Source: Arbacia lixula | Lineage: Eukaryota; Echinodermata; Echinoidea; Arbacioida; Arbaciidae | NCBI GenBank assembly: GCA_963669155.1 | Contig: OZ022593.1 | Span: forward strand, 6,278,368 to 6,342,367 | DNA: 64,000 nucleotides | Direction of reading: 5' to 3' | Shown: positions 33,511 through 46,100 of the stretch, one piece after another | How the letters are laid out: the number at the start of each line of letters is the position of its first letter | How positions within the stretch are numbered: the first letter of the stretch is position 1 | Notes under the pieces: model-generated | Seen by the model: only the letters and a program-made list of their open reading frames with translations | The model's database searches: none | What the model was told of the DNA's origin: nothing | Translations under genes and position numbers: made by a program

Positions 33511-34247
33511 TTGAAGTGTTTCTCCCCGATCCTCTACATTACTCAGCTTTTTATTTAGATTCCCTAACCATAGATGTTCACACTAAAGTCCCTTACACTC
33601 CCATACACTTGCCTTTCCATGCCTTTTCTACACTAAAGGAATCATCCAATCATCATGCTTAAATATAGCCATTCCTAGCCATCACCTGGATGGGAGCTAT
33701 TACATAACACCTCTATTCACTCAATTTCTATAGTCTGAATTAATACATAATATTACAAACCGGGAATGCTGTTGCCATGCTATTTCTTTAACTTTTGCTT
33801 TGTCTCATTTCATGTGAATTTCCAGACAGTCACCTTCTTGCAGTTTGACCTAATGGCTTTCTAGGACAGCTTTAAAGCTCTAAATCTTTTACCAATTTAA
33901 CCAAGTTCATTTCACTTCACTGGCAAAATCAAAGATAAATTTCTCTCCTGACATTATTGTGTGCACGTAGTGAGAATGTGTACAGGCGCAGCATGTCAAT
34001 AGAGATAACTCGGAATCCAATGGGCATAGCCGTGAATACTCTGATAGATATTTTTTCTCTGCTGATTATTCATCTATAGGGTGTATGTGATGATAAATAG
34101 GGGGAAGTGAAGCACTCCCCATAAAGCAATTGTTATTATTCGAAATGGTGTCCAAGATGGCTGCGACGAAGGACTGAAAATGGGACTTTTGATCATGTGT
34201 ACTACGGGTTCCAGAAAGCACAAATTGTACAGATAGGGTTAAACAGT

Positions 34248-34250
<3 letters not shown>
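33511..34250. other. Noncoding stretch
   Basis: No gene or repeat was recognised. Confidence 0.4.

Positions 34251-34308
<58 letters not shown>
34250..34308. repeat. (CT)n microsatellite
   Basis: About 56 bp of pure CT. Confidence 0.95.
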
Positions 34309-34311
<3 letters not shown>

Positions 34312-34599
34312 CCTCGTTATCGTTACTTCTTTCTGACTTCCATAAACATGATAAAGACATCTTGAATAGCATTCTTTAAGACCTTGAGAACTACTCGTGC
34401 CAATTTCATGGCACATGAAGCATGTCGCCGGAGAGCGTTTACTTACCTATTATTGTTCTTTCATGATGCTTAATGATCCTTGACAGCCTGCACCCAGTAT
34501 CCTGAGAAATTTAAGCTTCTTATCAAAAACTCCCACGTCGCGCGATGCGATGATACTTACTTCATGGGCCAAGGCAAGTTTCAGGCCTTAGTTTTTGAA

Positions 34600-34830
34600 T
34601 ACACCACTTTTGTTAGGTATGCAAATGTTAATGAACGTCTTTCAAACAATACGTTATTAATGGTAACCACAACCCTTGTCCAGGGTGTGTTGGAGTAGTA
34701 GAAACTAAACAAATCAGAGTACATTGCACCAATTAAAACCGAATCACGAAATACAAGTGGATGTAATAATTCGTTATTACACACTTAGGTAGAAAATTGT
34801 GACTGCATCACAAAATTATTACCTATGCTC
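34600..34830. repeat. M1 repeat copy
   Basis: The blocks AACGTCTTTCAAACAATACGTTATTAATGGTAACC, GAATCACGAAATACAAGTGGATGTAATAATTCGTTATTACAC and GTGACTGCATCAC correspond, in order, to the other M1 copies. Confidence 0.6.
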
Positions 34831-35278
34831 AGTAGGTGTACCTAGAACTTGAGTGTTAAGTAGAAATCGCTAAAAACAAGTGATAAGTTAAAATTGGTTG
34901 CGAAGGGCCTCAGCAGCAGTACAATGTGGTCACATTGAACACTTAAAATCTTGTTAGATGTGTCTTTTAGGTGTATAGTATCCATACATGGTACGTTTCC
35001 AAATCCAGAACCCTAACCCCAACCCTAAGGACGAAACAAACAAAATCAAAGAAAAAAATGGTTGCTTTGGGCTCCTTTCCCCCTAGCAATGGTATAATAG
35101 GTCCTTCTTTTACTTATTATGTTGCTAGATGTGTTAGTATTAACCATGTGTACTTTAACTAGAAGCAACGTCGTAACAACTGAAGAAGTTGAATGATCAA
35201 GAAAAATGTTAAAAACAAAGGTAAATAATTACTCAATTGGTTGTTCAGTGCTTCCTTTTCAGTGGTAAAAAGGAAGTA

Positions 35279-35294
35279 TAAGTATATATATAAG

Positions 35295-35337
<43 letters not shown>

Positions 35338-35394
35338 GAGGAGGAGCGTGTTTGTGTGTATGTGCGTGTGTGTGTATGTTTATGTGCGTGTGTA

Positions 35395-35425
<31 letters not shown>

Positions 35426-35494
35426 TTGAGTAGCAGACGAAAGCACAGATAAATATAGAGAAAGAGAGAGAAAGGGAGGGAGAAAGAGCAAGAC

Positions 35495-35542
<48 letters not shown>

Positions 35543-35560
35543 TGTACGTGCAAGGAAACA
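35279..35560. repeat. Compound TA/GA/GT/GA microsatellite
   Basis: (TA)n, (GA)n, impure (TG)n and a second (GA)n follow one another. The Leu/Ser and His/Thr frames on the minus strand are artefacts. Confidence 0.93.
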
Positions 35561-35755
35561 TGTTGATCCATGACTCTGTCTCAAATTCATTTGAAATGTG
35601 AAAAATCAATAAACGCCCACTCAAATAATTTTAAAGAGCGTAAAATATACTTCTGTATTCATTGGTGTTTTCCCAATATTTTTTTTCGCAGGAAAAGCGG
35701 AACATTGTGAGGGAAGTCTTTTTCTTCCATTTTCCGTGGTATCGACACAATATAA

Positions 35756-36243
35756 CGGGGTCCACCCTGTAGTTCAGTTGGTTTCAATATAAGCAGAAGT
35801 GTGAAAGAAACGTTTTAGTGGAGTTTTGACGAAAATCCGTCATATGATAAGTAAGTTGTGATCTTTTAAAGATTTAATTTCGTGACGTCACATGTGAGTT
35901 GCTCTTCCATATGTTGTGTGCTGTATAATTTCATAAATTGCTCTTTTTCTGTTTTTGATGAAAGATTTTTTTCCTCATAGAGGTATGTGTGTAAAAACGT
36001 TTTTCTATTGATGGATCAAATGCATGTATAAGATTATGCATATCCTTTAAAGAAAATTGACATTTTCACCAAAAAATTCTACAGAAATATTTTGGGAGAG
36101 CATCTCGCATCTCGTCACAATATCACAACTTTAAACAACCGTAACTTTCTTTTCCTTTGATCATGACCAAACCTTCACTAATATGTTTCTTTCATACGAC
36201 TTCTTTTATTAAAACCAAATTAATATCAGGATGGACTATTCCT
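35756..36243. mobile_element. MITE of the TTCACCCTGA family, long form
   Basis: The left arm (GGGGTCCACCCTG, GACGAAAATCCGTC, CGTGACGTCACATGTGAG, GCTCTTCCATATGTTG) is matched inverted by the right arm (GAGAGCATCTCGCATCTCGTCAC, GGATGGACTATTCCT). TTAA is at 36244-36247 on the right; the left copy is ATAA. Confidence 0.7.
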
Positions 36244-36259
36244 TTAAATATGTTAAGGG

Positions 36260-36975
36260 ATAACCCTTCGCTGACATGGCTGGCTAGACCTTGACCCAGT
36301 GTATTTGACGAATATTCTAGGAAAGGCAAAGATATCACGTTCGATGCTGTGAACAACTTACGCGGGGGCGGCAATTTAGTTATTATAAACCTCAAACGAA
36401 CCCCCTGACGATAAATTTCTTTTACCTTATAGCGCATAATGCATAACTTGATTCAAAATACCCTTTTCATGTGACGTCAGGCATGGGATGCAAGCCCCCG
36501 GGTTTATTGTTTCCCTGGTTTGGTACGTGGTACTGATCGACTCGGGTTGGGTGCTCCTTAGTATAATGTGGGGCATGTCACAATATACAGATGTTAGCTG
36601 CCGTTGGAGGAAACATCACAGAATGTTGATACCGAGGAGATTTGCACTGCGCTGAGGGAACATAAACAGGTCACGAGCCAAAGGCGAGGGACCTTTTCGT
36701 TCCCGAAGCAACAGTGCAAAACCTCGAGGTTTAAACATTGTGTGATGTTTACGGCTACTACAGTACTACTAATTCGAGGGCATGCATAGGCTTCAGCCTA
36801 TGACATCTCGGGTTCCATGAACATAGTAGCACCTCCAGACCTGTCTATCCAGCATGGCTGTCCTGAGCTCACTAACGCTATCAAGGCCAGTGTCATTCTT
36901 ATGTTTACGATAACATAGACAAAATATATTATTCAGGTTAGTCTACCGAACATTTAGTCTAATTTATATAGTGAG
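36260..36975. other. Noncoding stretch
   Basis: Short frames here (36192-36437 on -, 36604-36789 on +) show no family likeness. No element could be delimited. Confidence 0.4.
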
Positions 36976-36979
36976 TGGT

Positions 36980-37520
36980 CCACAAACCGGCCCCTACCCT
37001 TGAAACCGGCCCCCGCGTATTTCTGCTTAGTGTGCGTTATCGAAGGTTGGACGCGCGATTTATTGTGTACTTACGAATTAGTTAACAAAATGCAGGATTT
37101 TCGGAAGAAAAAAATAGACAAAATGTGCACATATTTGACAATTGCACATTTCCGTTCGAAACATCTCTGTTTTTCAACTTGCGTTCGTACTTCCGTAATT
37201 TTCTCGTCAATTTTGCACGACACTGGAACGAGCATGATTGAGAGCAACACTGGTGAAATGTCGGCACTGTACTCGTCGGATTGACGGAGATATCGCAAAT
37301 TATCGGTAGGGACCGGTTTCAAGGTTCAGTGATGTGAATGTGCAATGTTTTATCGAGCGATATTCGAAGCGCAATTTCTCCGAAACTTTATCGTTAATCT
37401 TCAACCAAAAAATATATTTTTAAAGAGCATTATTTTGCTGATTTATGTGTGAAATTTTAGAATTTTATTTGGTTATCTTGGAATGAAAATATTCAAAAGA
37501 AAACAAGGGGGCCGGTTTGA
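36980..37520. repeat. Possible inverted-repeat element with CAAACCGGCCCC ends
   Basis: CACAAACCGGCCCCTACCC near 36980 and GGGGGCCGGTTTGAGG near 37507 are opposed. Internal GAAACCGGCCCC and GGGACCGGTTTCAAGG are also opposed. No target duplication was found. Confidence 0.4.
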
Positions 37521-37529
37521 GGCATCCGC

Positions 37530-38310
37530 ATCATTTTACTAGTAAAATGTGTCGGAATAAAGTCATCCCACCTCGTGTCGGTAGGTGCACTGCACGTTGC
37601 TGTGTGGTTAAAACACGCACGCAACGTATCAAATACACACTCAGGCTAGGCCAGTAGAGTACGCACGGTACAGTGCGCATAACAAGGAGGATGAACGCAG
37701 CGCGTCTATCAGCGCGTATCAGCACGTTGACTTGCGTGCAAAATATTTCCCACGGGAAACAACACTAGTATCGGCGGTTATCATTGTTATGTTGACTGGC
37801 AAAATGACGTCAGCGGGCAACATACCGATTTTTTACCAATCGGTAATTAATACTATACGAATCTGAATCATATTCGGTAATGTTGCAGCGACGCTTTAAT
37901 TGTCACACATGCATGTACGCATAATGTGGTACTAGAGTGGTTGGTACGAAATCACGATTGCCAGGCATTGAATAAAATGCTGCAGAGCAAATGTTGTCGT
38001 TCATGTTTAGAGCTGCTGGATAATATCGATGTTGATTGATGAATTTAAAGGTCAATAAATTAAAAAAAATACTGATTTCTTATTTCCCCGTGCATTCAAT
38101 GTAGCAACATTGATAGTATCCTGCATCTTTAAAGTGAATGACAAGAATTGTTCTGCAGAATTGTCTTCAGTGTCTGAAAACACATCCATTGTTCTCCGAA
38201 TATCAATAGTGATTTTGGGGGAAAAAACACTTTATAATACCATGTTACGCTTTGGTGTGACATTATGCGTAGCTGCGACATTGGAGTTTTCGCTGTACGA
38301 CGGCGGATAT
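37530..38310. other. Noncoding stretch
   Basis: It contains a short hairpin (CCGATTTTTTACCAATCGG near 37825). Nothing else was recognised. Confidence 0.4.
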
Positions 38311-38317
38311 CTCATTG

Positions 38318-38540
38318 GCTTACTCCACATCTTCATGCCTATGGTAATGAGAAATTTACATCACCAGGCCTTAGAAACCCCACTGACTTACGTCACATCT
38401 TCATGCCAATGGTAATGACAGAGTTGACCATTACAATACCAGGCCTTGAAAACCCCATTGGCTTACTACACATATTCATGTTGTTGGTCATGAGTGAGTT
38501 GATTATTACATTACCAGGCCTTGAAAACCCCTATTAAGAC
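38318..38540 (+). repeat. About 80-bp minisatellite, three units
   Basis: CATTGGCTTACT.CACAT.TTCATG, GTAATGA.AGAGTTGA and ACCAGGCCTTGAAAACCCC recur about every 75-85 bp. It is the same family as 5697-5885. Confidence 0.7.
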
Positions 38541-38624
38541 CTTTGGAAGAGGGCGGATCGCAGCAGTGTGTTCATAACATTGTGAATTTCGCAGTATTTA
38601 AAATCTAAAAGTTTAATGAAACAA

Positions 38625-39425
38625 TCAATCAAGTCGGGTAGTATTCCCGAGTTCTATGGACAAGTTCTTTCCAGCGGTTTCCCATCCATCATCAAATTAA
38701 TTATTTCCTATGGTTCATGTAGACCAGTGTCTGTTTGTAGAGAAGCAATATATGTTCTCCTAGGTCTCCCCCTGTTTGCTTTTCCATGGAGGGGTTCCCA
38801 CACTAGGACTGAGTTGAGTGTCAGCTCTGGGTGCCATCGTGCGCGTCCAACAAGTTTTAGTCTTCTATGTGTCACTTTTGAGCTGACCATCGGGAGAGTT
38901 CCCCATTCTCATTATATACTGATTGATATTCAGAGCCATTCTGAGCATTCTTGTATAGCTGCCACCCAGCACATTGATAAGCCTCTGAATGAGTGTCCAG
39001 GGGCCATATTCAGGAAACCTTACTAAGCTTAGATAGTTACTAAAGTACATCCAAATGCATGTTTGTAGTAACTTACTAGGTTATAGTAAGCTTTCATGAA
39101 TATGGCCCCTGGTTTCTGAGCCATGGAGCAAGACAAATTCCACTACGGCTGTGAAAAATCGTATTTTTAAAGATTTTTTTTACGAAGGTCTGAATGTCAC
39201 GCTGATTTCAAACTGTGATATGCTTCCCAGGCCTTCCTCACTCTATTCGCCACGCCCTCCTTTGTGTTTGTGATATTGGCCCCTAGGTATAGTAAATCAT
39301 CCACCATTTCTAACGAAACAAACATTACTTTATAGTTTGTACTTGGGAGCCTATAATCTTACAAGTCTTGATTTTGTTCTATTTGACACCCTCGATGTAT
39401 CTAATCGCAAGACCCTGTGCAATAG
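38625..39425 (-). pseudogene. 3' remnant of an RTE-like LINE reverse transcriptase, split by a MITE
   Basis: Read leftward on the minus strand, 39425-39113 gives EMVDDLLYLGANI, GVANRVRKAWEAYHSLKS and, in a shifted frame, VEFVLLHGSET. After the MITE at 39002-39107 the same protein resumes with WTLIQRLINVLGGSYTRMLR. Further on come RRLKLVGRARWHPELTLNS, VLVWEPLHGKANRGRPRRTY and LQTDTGL. This is the post-RT region and C-terminus of a non-LTR protein of the RTE-like kind (YLG..I, LL.GSETW, GRPR). Several stops and frameshifts are present. The 5' part, including the RT core, is absent. Confidence 0.72.
39002..39107. mobile_element. 106-bp palindromic MITE inserted into LINE codons
   Basis: GGCCATATTCA and TGAATATGGCC are perfect ends, and the inner arms AAACCTTACTA and TAGTAAGCTTT also pair. 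The flanks are CCAGG (38997-39001) and CCTGG (39108-39112). Removing the element and one flank restores the conserved GSETWTL sequence of the host LINE, so the ends are well supported. Confidence 0.72.
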
Positions 39426-39429
39426 GCAA

Positions 39430-40215
39430 TTACATTATTGCCTATGCTCATGTTTGCAAATAACTGCACATGATAATTGTAGTTTGCAGAATAAGGTGCA
39501 CTTTTGTTGAAGATAATGAGGAAATGAAATAAATCAATTCAACTTCAATTTACATCTTTTTTTCCCCTTCGACATTTCATTAAGTCAACCATTAGAAATC
39601 CTGTCTTGTCCGAGATTTGTGTTATCATTGTTTACTAGATTAATATCTAGTAATACGAATTACCACGAATAATATAGGTCTATTAATAAAGACCCTTGAT
39701 TGTAATCATTGTATATTCACTGGAAAGATAAATAATATCAAATCGAATCAATATTGTTGCAGCAGGTCAGATGAAAGAATATTGTTTACTACGAGAGGGA
39801 ATAGGTCGCGGGTCGAAGCGATTTGTGCTTATCAGCTCAAGCAAACCATTAGTATAATGACATTATCAACACCATATACCCGATTCATTGTGAATAATGG
39901 ACAATTTTTTACCCGAGTCAGGAAGTTTTGTCACACCCACTAAATCCAGCATGAGTAATCTGGAAAGCCATGTATTAAGCGCTCACGCTGTGTCATTGTG
40001 ACGTTCCCTGGGGAAAACGCTACAAATTGGATTAAATAAGCAAAATCGTGGTTGCAATGTATGTGCACATGAGCGAATCAATGCTGGTACATAGAAACTC
40101 GGTCAATATTATTACTTCCGTTATGTATGTAAGTTTGTTTGCACGTCGTGCAAACCATGGCGGTTCTACGAAGGAGGAGAAACTCGAATGACAATGACAA
40201 TGACAATGCTTGATG
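39430..40215. other. Noncoding stretch
   Basis: No gene or element was recognised. It ends with a short ATGACA repeat at 40188-40208. Confidence 0.4.
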
Positions 40216-40224
40216 TCCCATGCT

Positions 40225-40735
40225 CAGCGCCGACATTTAGCGGATACGATGTATCTATAAAGATTCAACAGAGGAATATTGTTACTACTGTATATGGCAA
40301 AAAGGCTCTAAACGTGATATCAAGTTGCCGTATAAAAGTCTCGATTTCACAATGTTCCGCATCATATTCCATTAAAAAATGCATGAAACGTTACTTTCAG
40401 ATATTTTCCTTTCAGACAAGTAACATGAAAAACGTGCCCAGCTGCGGCCAAGCTAGTATTTTCATCACAAAAAGGACCAAGCGTCGTGTTCGCTTGTTCT
40501 CATTAACCACATAACAAGCAATTAGTGACAAAACTAAAAGTTTAACAGCGAAAGCTGAAATGTATGCATCTATCATGTCTATAAGAATTTGTATGACCTA
40601 TTATAAAATCCAGGTGAACGTGACGCAATCGCATATGAATCATATTGTCGAGAGCAGCTGCTAATTATGAATATTAAATGTTGGAATCCAAACTTGTTCA
40701 AAGGGATGGATATCCATGTATTTAAACATACTTGA
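40225..40735. repeat. Long interspersed repeat M2, copy 3
   Basis: It lacks the left quarter of M2 but is colinear from GATGTATCTATAAAGATTCAAC through AACATGAAAAACGTGCCCAGCTG, AAGCTAGTATTTTCATC, AAAATCCAGGTGAACGTGACGCAATCGC and TTCAAAGGGATGGATATC. It is uninterrupted at the site filled at 17413-17745. Confidence 0.7.
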
Positions 40736-40969
40736 TGTGAACAAGCTCTTGCACTTGTACTCGACTGCGGAGACGTCTCCAAGACGTTACGGAGATGACG
40801 CCGCAAAACACAAAAGTTGGAGCTATAATCATCCCAATTTAAAGAGGAAAAGTGGGTTTCAACCTTTCAGCGCGTTGTCACTTTGAACATTTAGTTATTA
40901 TTCGACCATTATTTTGCTTTGAAGTATCGAAGTTTTTAATAAAATATTTATATAGCTAAACGACTAATA

Positions 40970-41090
40970 GAATCAGTATGCGTTCCATCCATTGAAAATA
41001 AATAATGAAATAAAGGTAAATGTACTAACGCGTTACTACGCAATTAGGAAACAAGTTGTGAATACATTACTAAAATTGCCTATTAAGGAG
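40970..41090. repeat. M1 repeat fragment
   Basis: GTTCCATCCATTGAAAATAAA, AACGCGTTACTACGCAATTAGG and GTTGTGAATACATTAC are retained. The other half is absent. Confidence 0.6.
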
Positions 41091-41249
41091 ATAACATCAA
41101 ACAAATTATAACGCCTCAACAAGAGAACCAGCCAAGACCGGAGTCGCTATCACAACAATAAAAATAGTAATGTAGTTCTCTGCGTCATAATATTTCAATA
41201 AGCAATAGAAAATCCTCTCAGATGGGTGTGTGGGCGTGTATGTGGAGAT

Positions 41250-41630
41250 GGAGGGGGGGGGTGGAGGAAGCTACTTTACACAAATAACCAAATGGCCAAT
41301 CATCATCATTGTTGCATGCGCTTAATCAGAATTTGTCTTTTAAATTTGCAATTGATCGCAAACCTTTGTGTTACGGGGCCCAGTTCTGACTAACGCTAGG
41401 GATACTGTAATGGAAGGATATGAATCAATGTTCTTTCTTTGAACCCATGCTTGGCCCCGCCAAAAAGTGATAACAGAGGAGAGGAAAATTTAAATTTAAC
41501 AATAGGCCTAACGTTAGATTCTCGGTAGCCGCACCGACCCGAAAGTAAAGTGTTCCCCGTGCCAGCGGCTCGGGGTTAGGTAGAGAAGTAAACATTACTT
41601 TTGTACGTCAAATTGTCATTTTTGCTATAG
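41250..41630. other. Noncoding stretch
   Basis: A short G-run lies near 41260. The sequence AGGCCTAACGTTAG at about 41505 is a motif I associate with echinoderm and lancelet noncoding DNA, from general familiarity only. Confidence 0.35.
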
Positions 41631-41637
41631 ATAGTAT

Positions 41638-41821
41638 ACAAATATTTCATGACCATGAGGGATCTTGTGGAATCTATTTGCACCGAGGTTAAGTGGAGGG
41701 CGTGCGGTACTATTTTCCCGAGACCGCAGGTCGAGGGAAAATGGTACCGCACGCCCTACACTTCACCGAGGGGACCAATAGATTCCACAAAGTTCCCGAA
41801 TAAAGATCATGAAATATTTGT
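41638..41821. mobile_element. Hairpin MITE, 184 bp
   Basis: ACAAATATTTCATGA at the left pairs with TCATGAAATATTTGT at the right. The arms continue through TGTGGAATCTATT against AATAGATTCCACA, and AGGGCGTGCGGTAC against GTACCGCACGCCCT, to a centre at GAGACCGCAGGTCGAG. It is noncoding. Confidence 0.78.
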
Positions 41822-42157
41822 TTTATATCCTTCATTAATTTAATCATTCCCATGGACCTTGTAATATAGTGCCCATGCTCTAAGCTCCGAACGCAGGGGC
41901 CCGATTCAGATGTTTTGTTATTTCCTGCGGCTTGAGCAAACCAACGGAAATTCAAGTTGCACCTCGGCCGCAACACCGCGGGAGTTCTGGCAGCGCGCCC
42001 AATAATTTTCCGCTAAAGCGTCAAAAGGCAGCTGGAAAGAAATGTATCGCGCAGATTTTGCGTGTCGCGCATTTACCTGGGATGCATCGATGCAAATTGT
42101 ATCGATCACTAATAGCCCGGATATCGATAGTCCAGAGGGAAAAAAGAGACTATTTTT

Positions 42158-42235
42158 GACATGACGTCACGAAATAGTACTTTTTTTCCCTCTGACGTCA
42201 CGAAATAGTACTTTTCTTCCCTCTGAGCTCTCTTC
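42158..42235 (+). repeat. Two-unit direct repeat of about 36 bp
   Basis: TGACGTCACGAAATAGTACTTTT followed by TTCCCTCTGA occurs twice in direct succession. Confidence 0.75.
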
Positions 42236-42429
42236 CTCCAAATAGTTCATCTATTTGTGGTCATGTGACACCCTTTCAACCAATCAACGAACTGGAATAT
42301 ATTAATGAGGGATATAATTGGTTTTAGGTGCGGAATATAAAGCAAATAATCAACTCTTGGTTTCAGGCAATGAGACGAACTATCACTTCCTCGGCGATCT
42401 GAATGTATACGCTGATAATCACATTCACC

Positions 42430-43161
42430 AACATTAATTATTTGCTTACTAACATGGTCACCAGTATTGACCATGTGACGCCATATCGCTTTAGATTGGA
42501 TTTAGTATTGGGTCTATAGGCATTTATATTCCACATACTGGTTTTGCCCAGCATCTGATCACCTGAGAAGAAAAGTTCGTTACACTCTAGGTGATAGTAC
42601 TTTTTGGTTTCGCTGATCTCTTCACTCCTCAGATTCCTTTTTGGAAAAAAAGGCGATCTGAATGTATACGCTACATCCAGATCGACTCGGAAGTGATAGT
42701 TCGTCCCATCACCTTCACCAACGTTAATTATTTGCTTACTAACATGGTAACTAGTATTGACCATGCGACCCCACATCGCTTTAGATGGGATTCAGTATTG
42801 GTTCGTTAGACTACTAACATGGTCACCAGTATTGACCAGCGACCCTATATCGCTTTAGATGGGATTCAGTGTTTGGTCTATAGGCTACTTACATGGTCAC
42901 CTGTATTGTCCATGCGACCCAACATTGCTTTAGATGGGATTCATTATTGAGTCTATAGACTAGTAACATGGTCACCAGTATTGACCATGCGACCCAACAT
43001 CGGTTTAGCTGGGATTCAGTATTGGATCTATAGACTACTAACATGGTCACCAGTATTGACCATGCGACCCTATATCGCTTTAGATGGGATTCAGTATTGG
43101 GTCTATAGACTAGTAACATGGACACCAGTATTGACCAGATCGCTTTAGCTGGGATTCAGTA
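42430..43161 (+). repeat. 75-bp minisatellite, left part
   Basis: The unit AACATGGTCACCAGTATTGACC...CGCTTTAGATGGGATTCAGTATTGGGTCTATAGACTACT recurs at about 75-bp spacing (aACATGG at 42816, 42890, 42965, 43040, 43115). Minus-strand open frames are a consequence of the 75-bp period. The array is split by the LINE at 43162-46285 and continues at 46281. Confidence 0.85.
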
Positions 43162-46100
43162 TTAATAATAATAATAATAATAATGGTTATTTATCTGCGC
43201 TATACACAAAAAGTATCACAGCGCTTACAATCAGATATAAAATATAAGTATATACATTAAATTGCATCAACCATTGGAGTTCTCAACTGTGCCAGATGAG
43301 GCCTGGTGGCCTCTTGCTTGCTGCTTCGTTCACCAACAATTTAAGGGACAAGCCCTGTCAGCACATTATTCACAGAAGCTCTAGTATAGCACTTGAGGCC
43401 ACCAGGCCCCAGATGGGTTAGCCAAGTCAAACCAAATAGTGATAGCAAAAATCTTCAAAACAAATACACATTAAATAAATGAAAATATAAAACTAGATAT
43501 TTGGAAAAAGATATGACTTGAGTTGTCGTTTGAAAGATGATATGGTCGGTGTTGTTCGGATGGAAGAGGGGAGTGTATTCCAAACTCTAGATCCAGCTAT
43601 ACTAAAACGTTTTTCTGCTATGGAGAGGTTTGTTCTCGGAATAACAAGTTTGGTGGTATCATTTAGGGAACGTAGATTACGAGCAGGTGTGTAATGAGCA
43701 ATTGTGTTTACAAGATATGAAGGACCAGTACTGTTAATCAATTTATAAATGTACAGACAAAGTTTGAACTTGACACGTTGAGAAAAAGGGAGCCAATGGA
43801 GTTCCCTAATCAAAGGAGACGTATGTATATTGCGACCAACTGAAAACACTAAACGTGCGGCACGATTCTGAACACTCTGAAGTTTTTTCTGATCTTTAAC
43901 ACAAAGAACTGAAAAGAGACTGTTACAATAGTCAAGTCGAGAAAGTACAAGTGCCCTAACTGCATGATGGCAAGTTTTTTCATTGATAAATCTTCTAATG
44001 CGCCACAGATTCTTAAGATGGAAATTACAGGTACGTACAGTATTACTGACGTGAGATGAGAATGTAAAGCACGAGTCAATACATATGCCAAGATTCTTAA
44101 CTTTAGAGGATAGTGCAATTTCATTATCACATACATTGAGTTTTACGTTGGATAAATTTTCATTGAATTGGTTTTTCCGACATAGTATAGTGAATTCAGT
44201 TTTAGAAACATTTAGTTTGAGGAAATTTGAAGTCATCCACGTATTTATCTCAGCAATACGAAATAACGAAATTCTTTCTAACACTTCTTGCATACTTGAT
44301 GGTGAACGAGGATCAAACGCATCATATAGTTGAATATCATCGGCATAGATAAGATAGAAAAGATTGTGCTTAGGAATTATAGTTGACACAGGAGTGATAT
44401 AAACATTGAAGAGTATAGGGCCCATAACAGACCCTTGGGGGACACCGTATTCGCAAGTCCAAGGAGCTGAAACTTGCTCTGATATTTTAACACGAGATGT
44501 CCAGCCAGTGAGATATGAGTGCAACCATTGTAGAGCAACATTTGACACCTTAAAATTTGATTCAAGTCGTTTTACCAAGATCTTGTGGTCAACCGTGTCA
44601 AAGGCTGCACTCAGATCCAGAAGCACAAGAAAAACCGCCTTTCGTTGGTCGAAATAAGATAATGTGTCATTTTGAAGCTTTAGAAGAGCAGTTTCAGTAC
44701 TAAAATTCATTCGATAGGCTGATTGCATAGGATCATATAAGTTGTTAGTGGTGAGGTATTCAACCAATTGAGACGCTGCAGCTTTCTCAATAACTTTAGC
44801 TACAAAACTTAAATTACTGACAGGTCTATAATTTTTCAGATCTTGATAATCTAGTGTAGTTTTCTTAAGCACAGGTGTGATTAAGGCCTGGTGACATGCT
44901 ACTGGAAAAACTCCTGATTGTAAAGAGGAATTGACCACCTTGGTGAGAGCCGAGATATGATACAAAACATATTTCTTTAAATGCCATGTTGGTTCAACGT
45001 CCAACGAGCAAGAAGCATTAGACATTTTAGTGATGATAATCTTTAAATTTTCTTCAGAGATAACATCAAAGGCAGAGAAAGAGCATGTATTGTCACTCTG
45101 AGGACATTGATCAAGTTCCTGATTATTGGTACTGTCTAGGCTCTCACGAATCCTAACAATCTTCTCAACAAAGAGTTCTCTAAATCTTGATACCAAGGAC
45201 ACAGGAGAACAATTCTTACTTGGAAGTAGTTTCTTGTCCCTGTTAAGAAGACTATCGAGAGTGGAGAAGATAGTTTTAGCATCAGCATCAGTGAGTCTAT
45301 CATCTAAAAATGACTCTTTAGCATGTATTATTGCATCATTGACAAGTTTATTTGCTGCAACATATAGTGCACGGTTATCATCTGTACGATGTTTCTTCCA
45401 TCGTCTTTCAGCTTGCCGCCTAGACCTACATGCAGAGAGAACATCTGCATTTATCCAAGGATTGCGGATACGAACAGACTTCACACACGATTTTTTAGGT
45501 GCATGCTTGTCAAGACATTCTTTAACTGCCGTAGTATAATCCTGCAAGAGAGCATTCACGTCACCGCTGTCCACAAGTGTTTTAAGATTGTTAGAAAGCA
45601 TTAAAGAAAAACTATCAGGATTAATATCTTTGAACTTTCCGACTGTGTGCCGAGACCTCTCAGCTGCAGGAATTTCTACTGGGCTATAACAAAAATGTAC
45701 ACAATGATGATCAGAGAGAAAATTCTCATGTATAGTGACGTCATGTATCTGACGATCAATCAAAGTGTTATTGGAGTTATCTTCTAGTACAGAGCAACCA
45801 GGATTTATGAGTTTCCTGGACATTACAAGATCTAAAGTGTGGCCAAATTTGTGTGTTGCGCCATTAACATGCTGGATCATACTACCAGTTTCAATGATTG
45901 ACAAGAATTGTTTGACATCGGACCTGGATGGATCGTCGATGTATACATTGAAATCACCAGCCATGATAACATGACCAGGTAAAAGAGAAATCTCATTTAC
46001 CAGGGTTTCAAATTCAACTAGAAAATCACTAAGACGTAGACCGTTTGATGCCGAAGGTGGAGGCCTATAGATCACAAATATATGAATGTTACCAGTTTTG

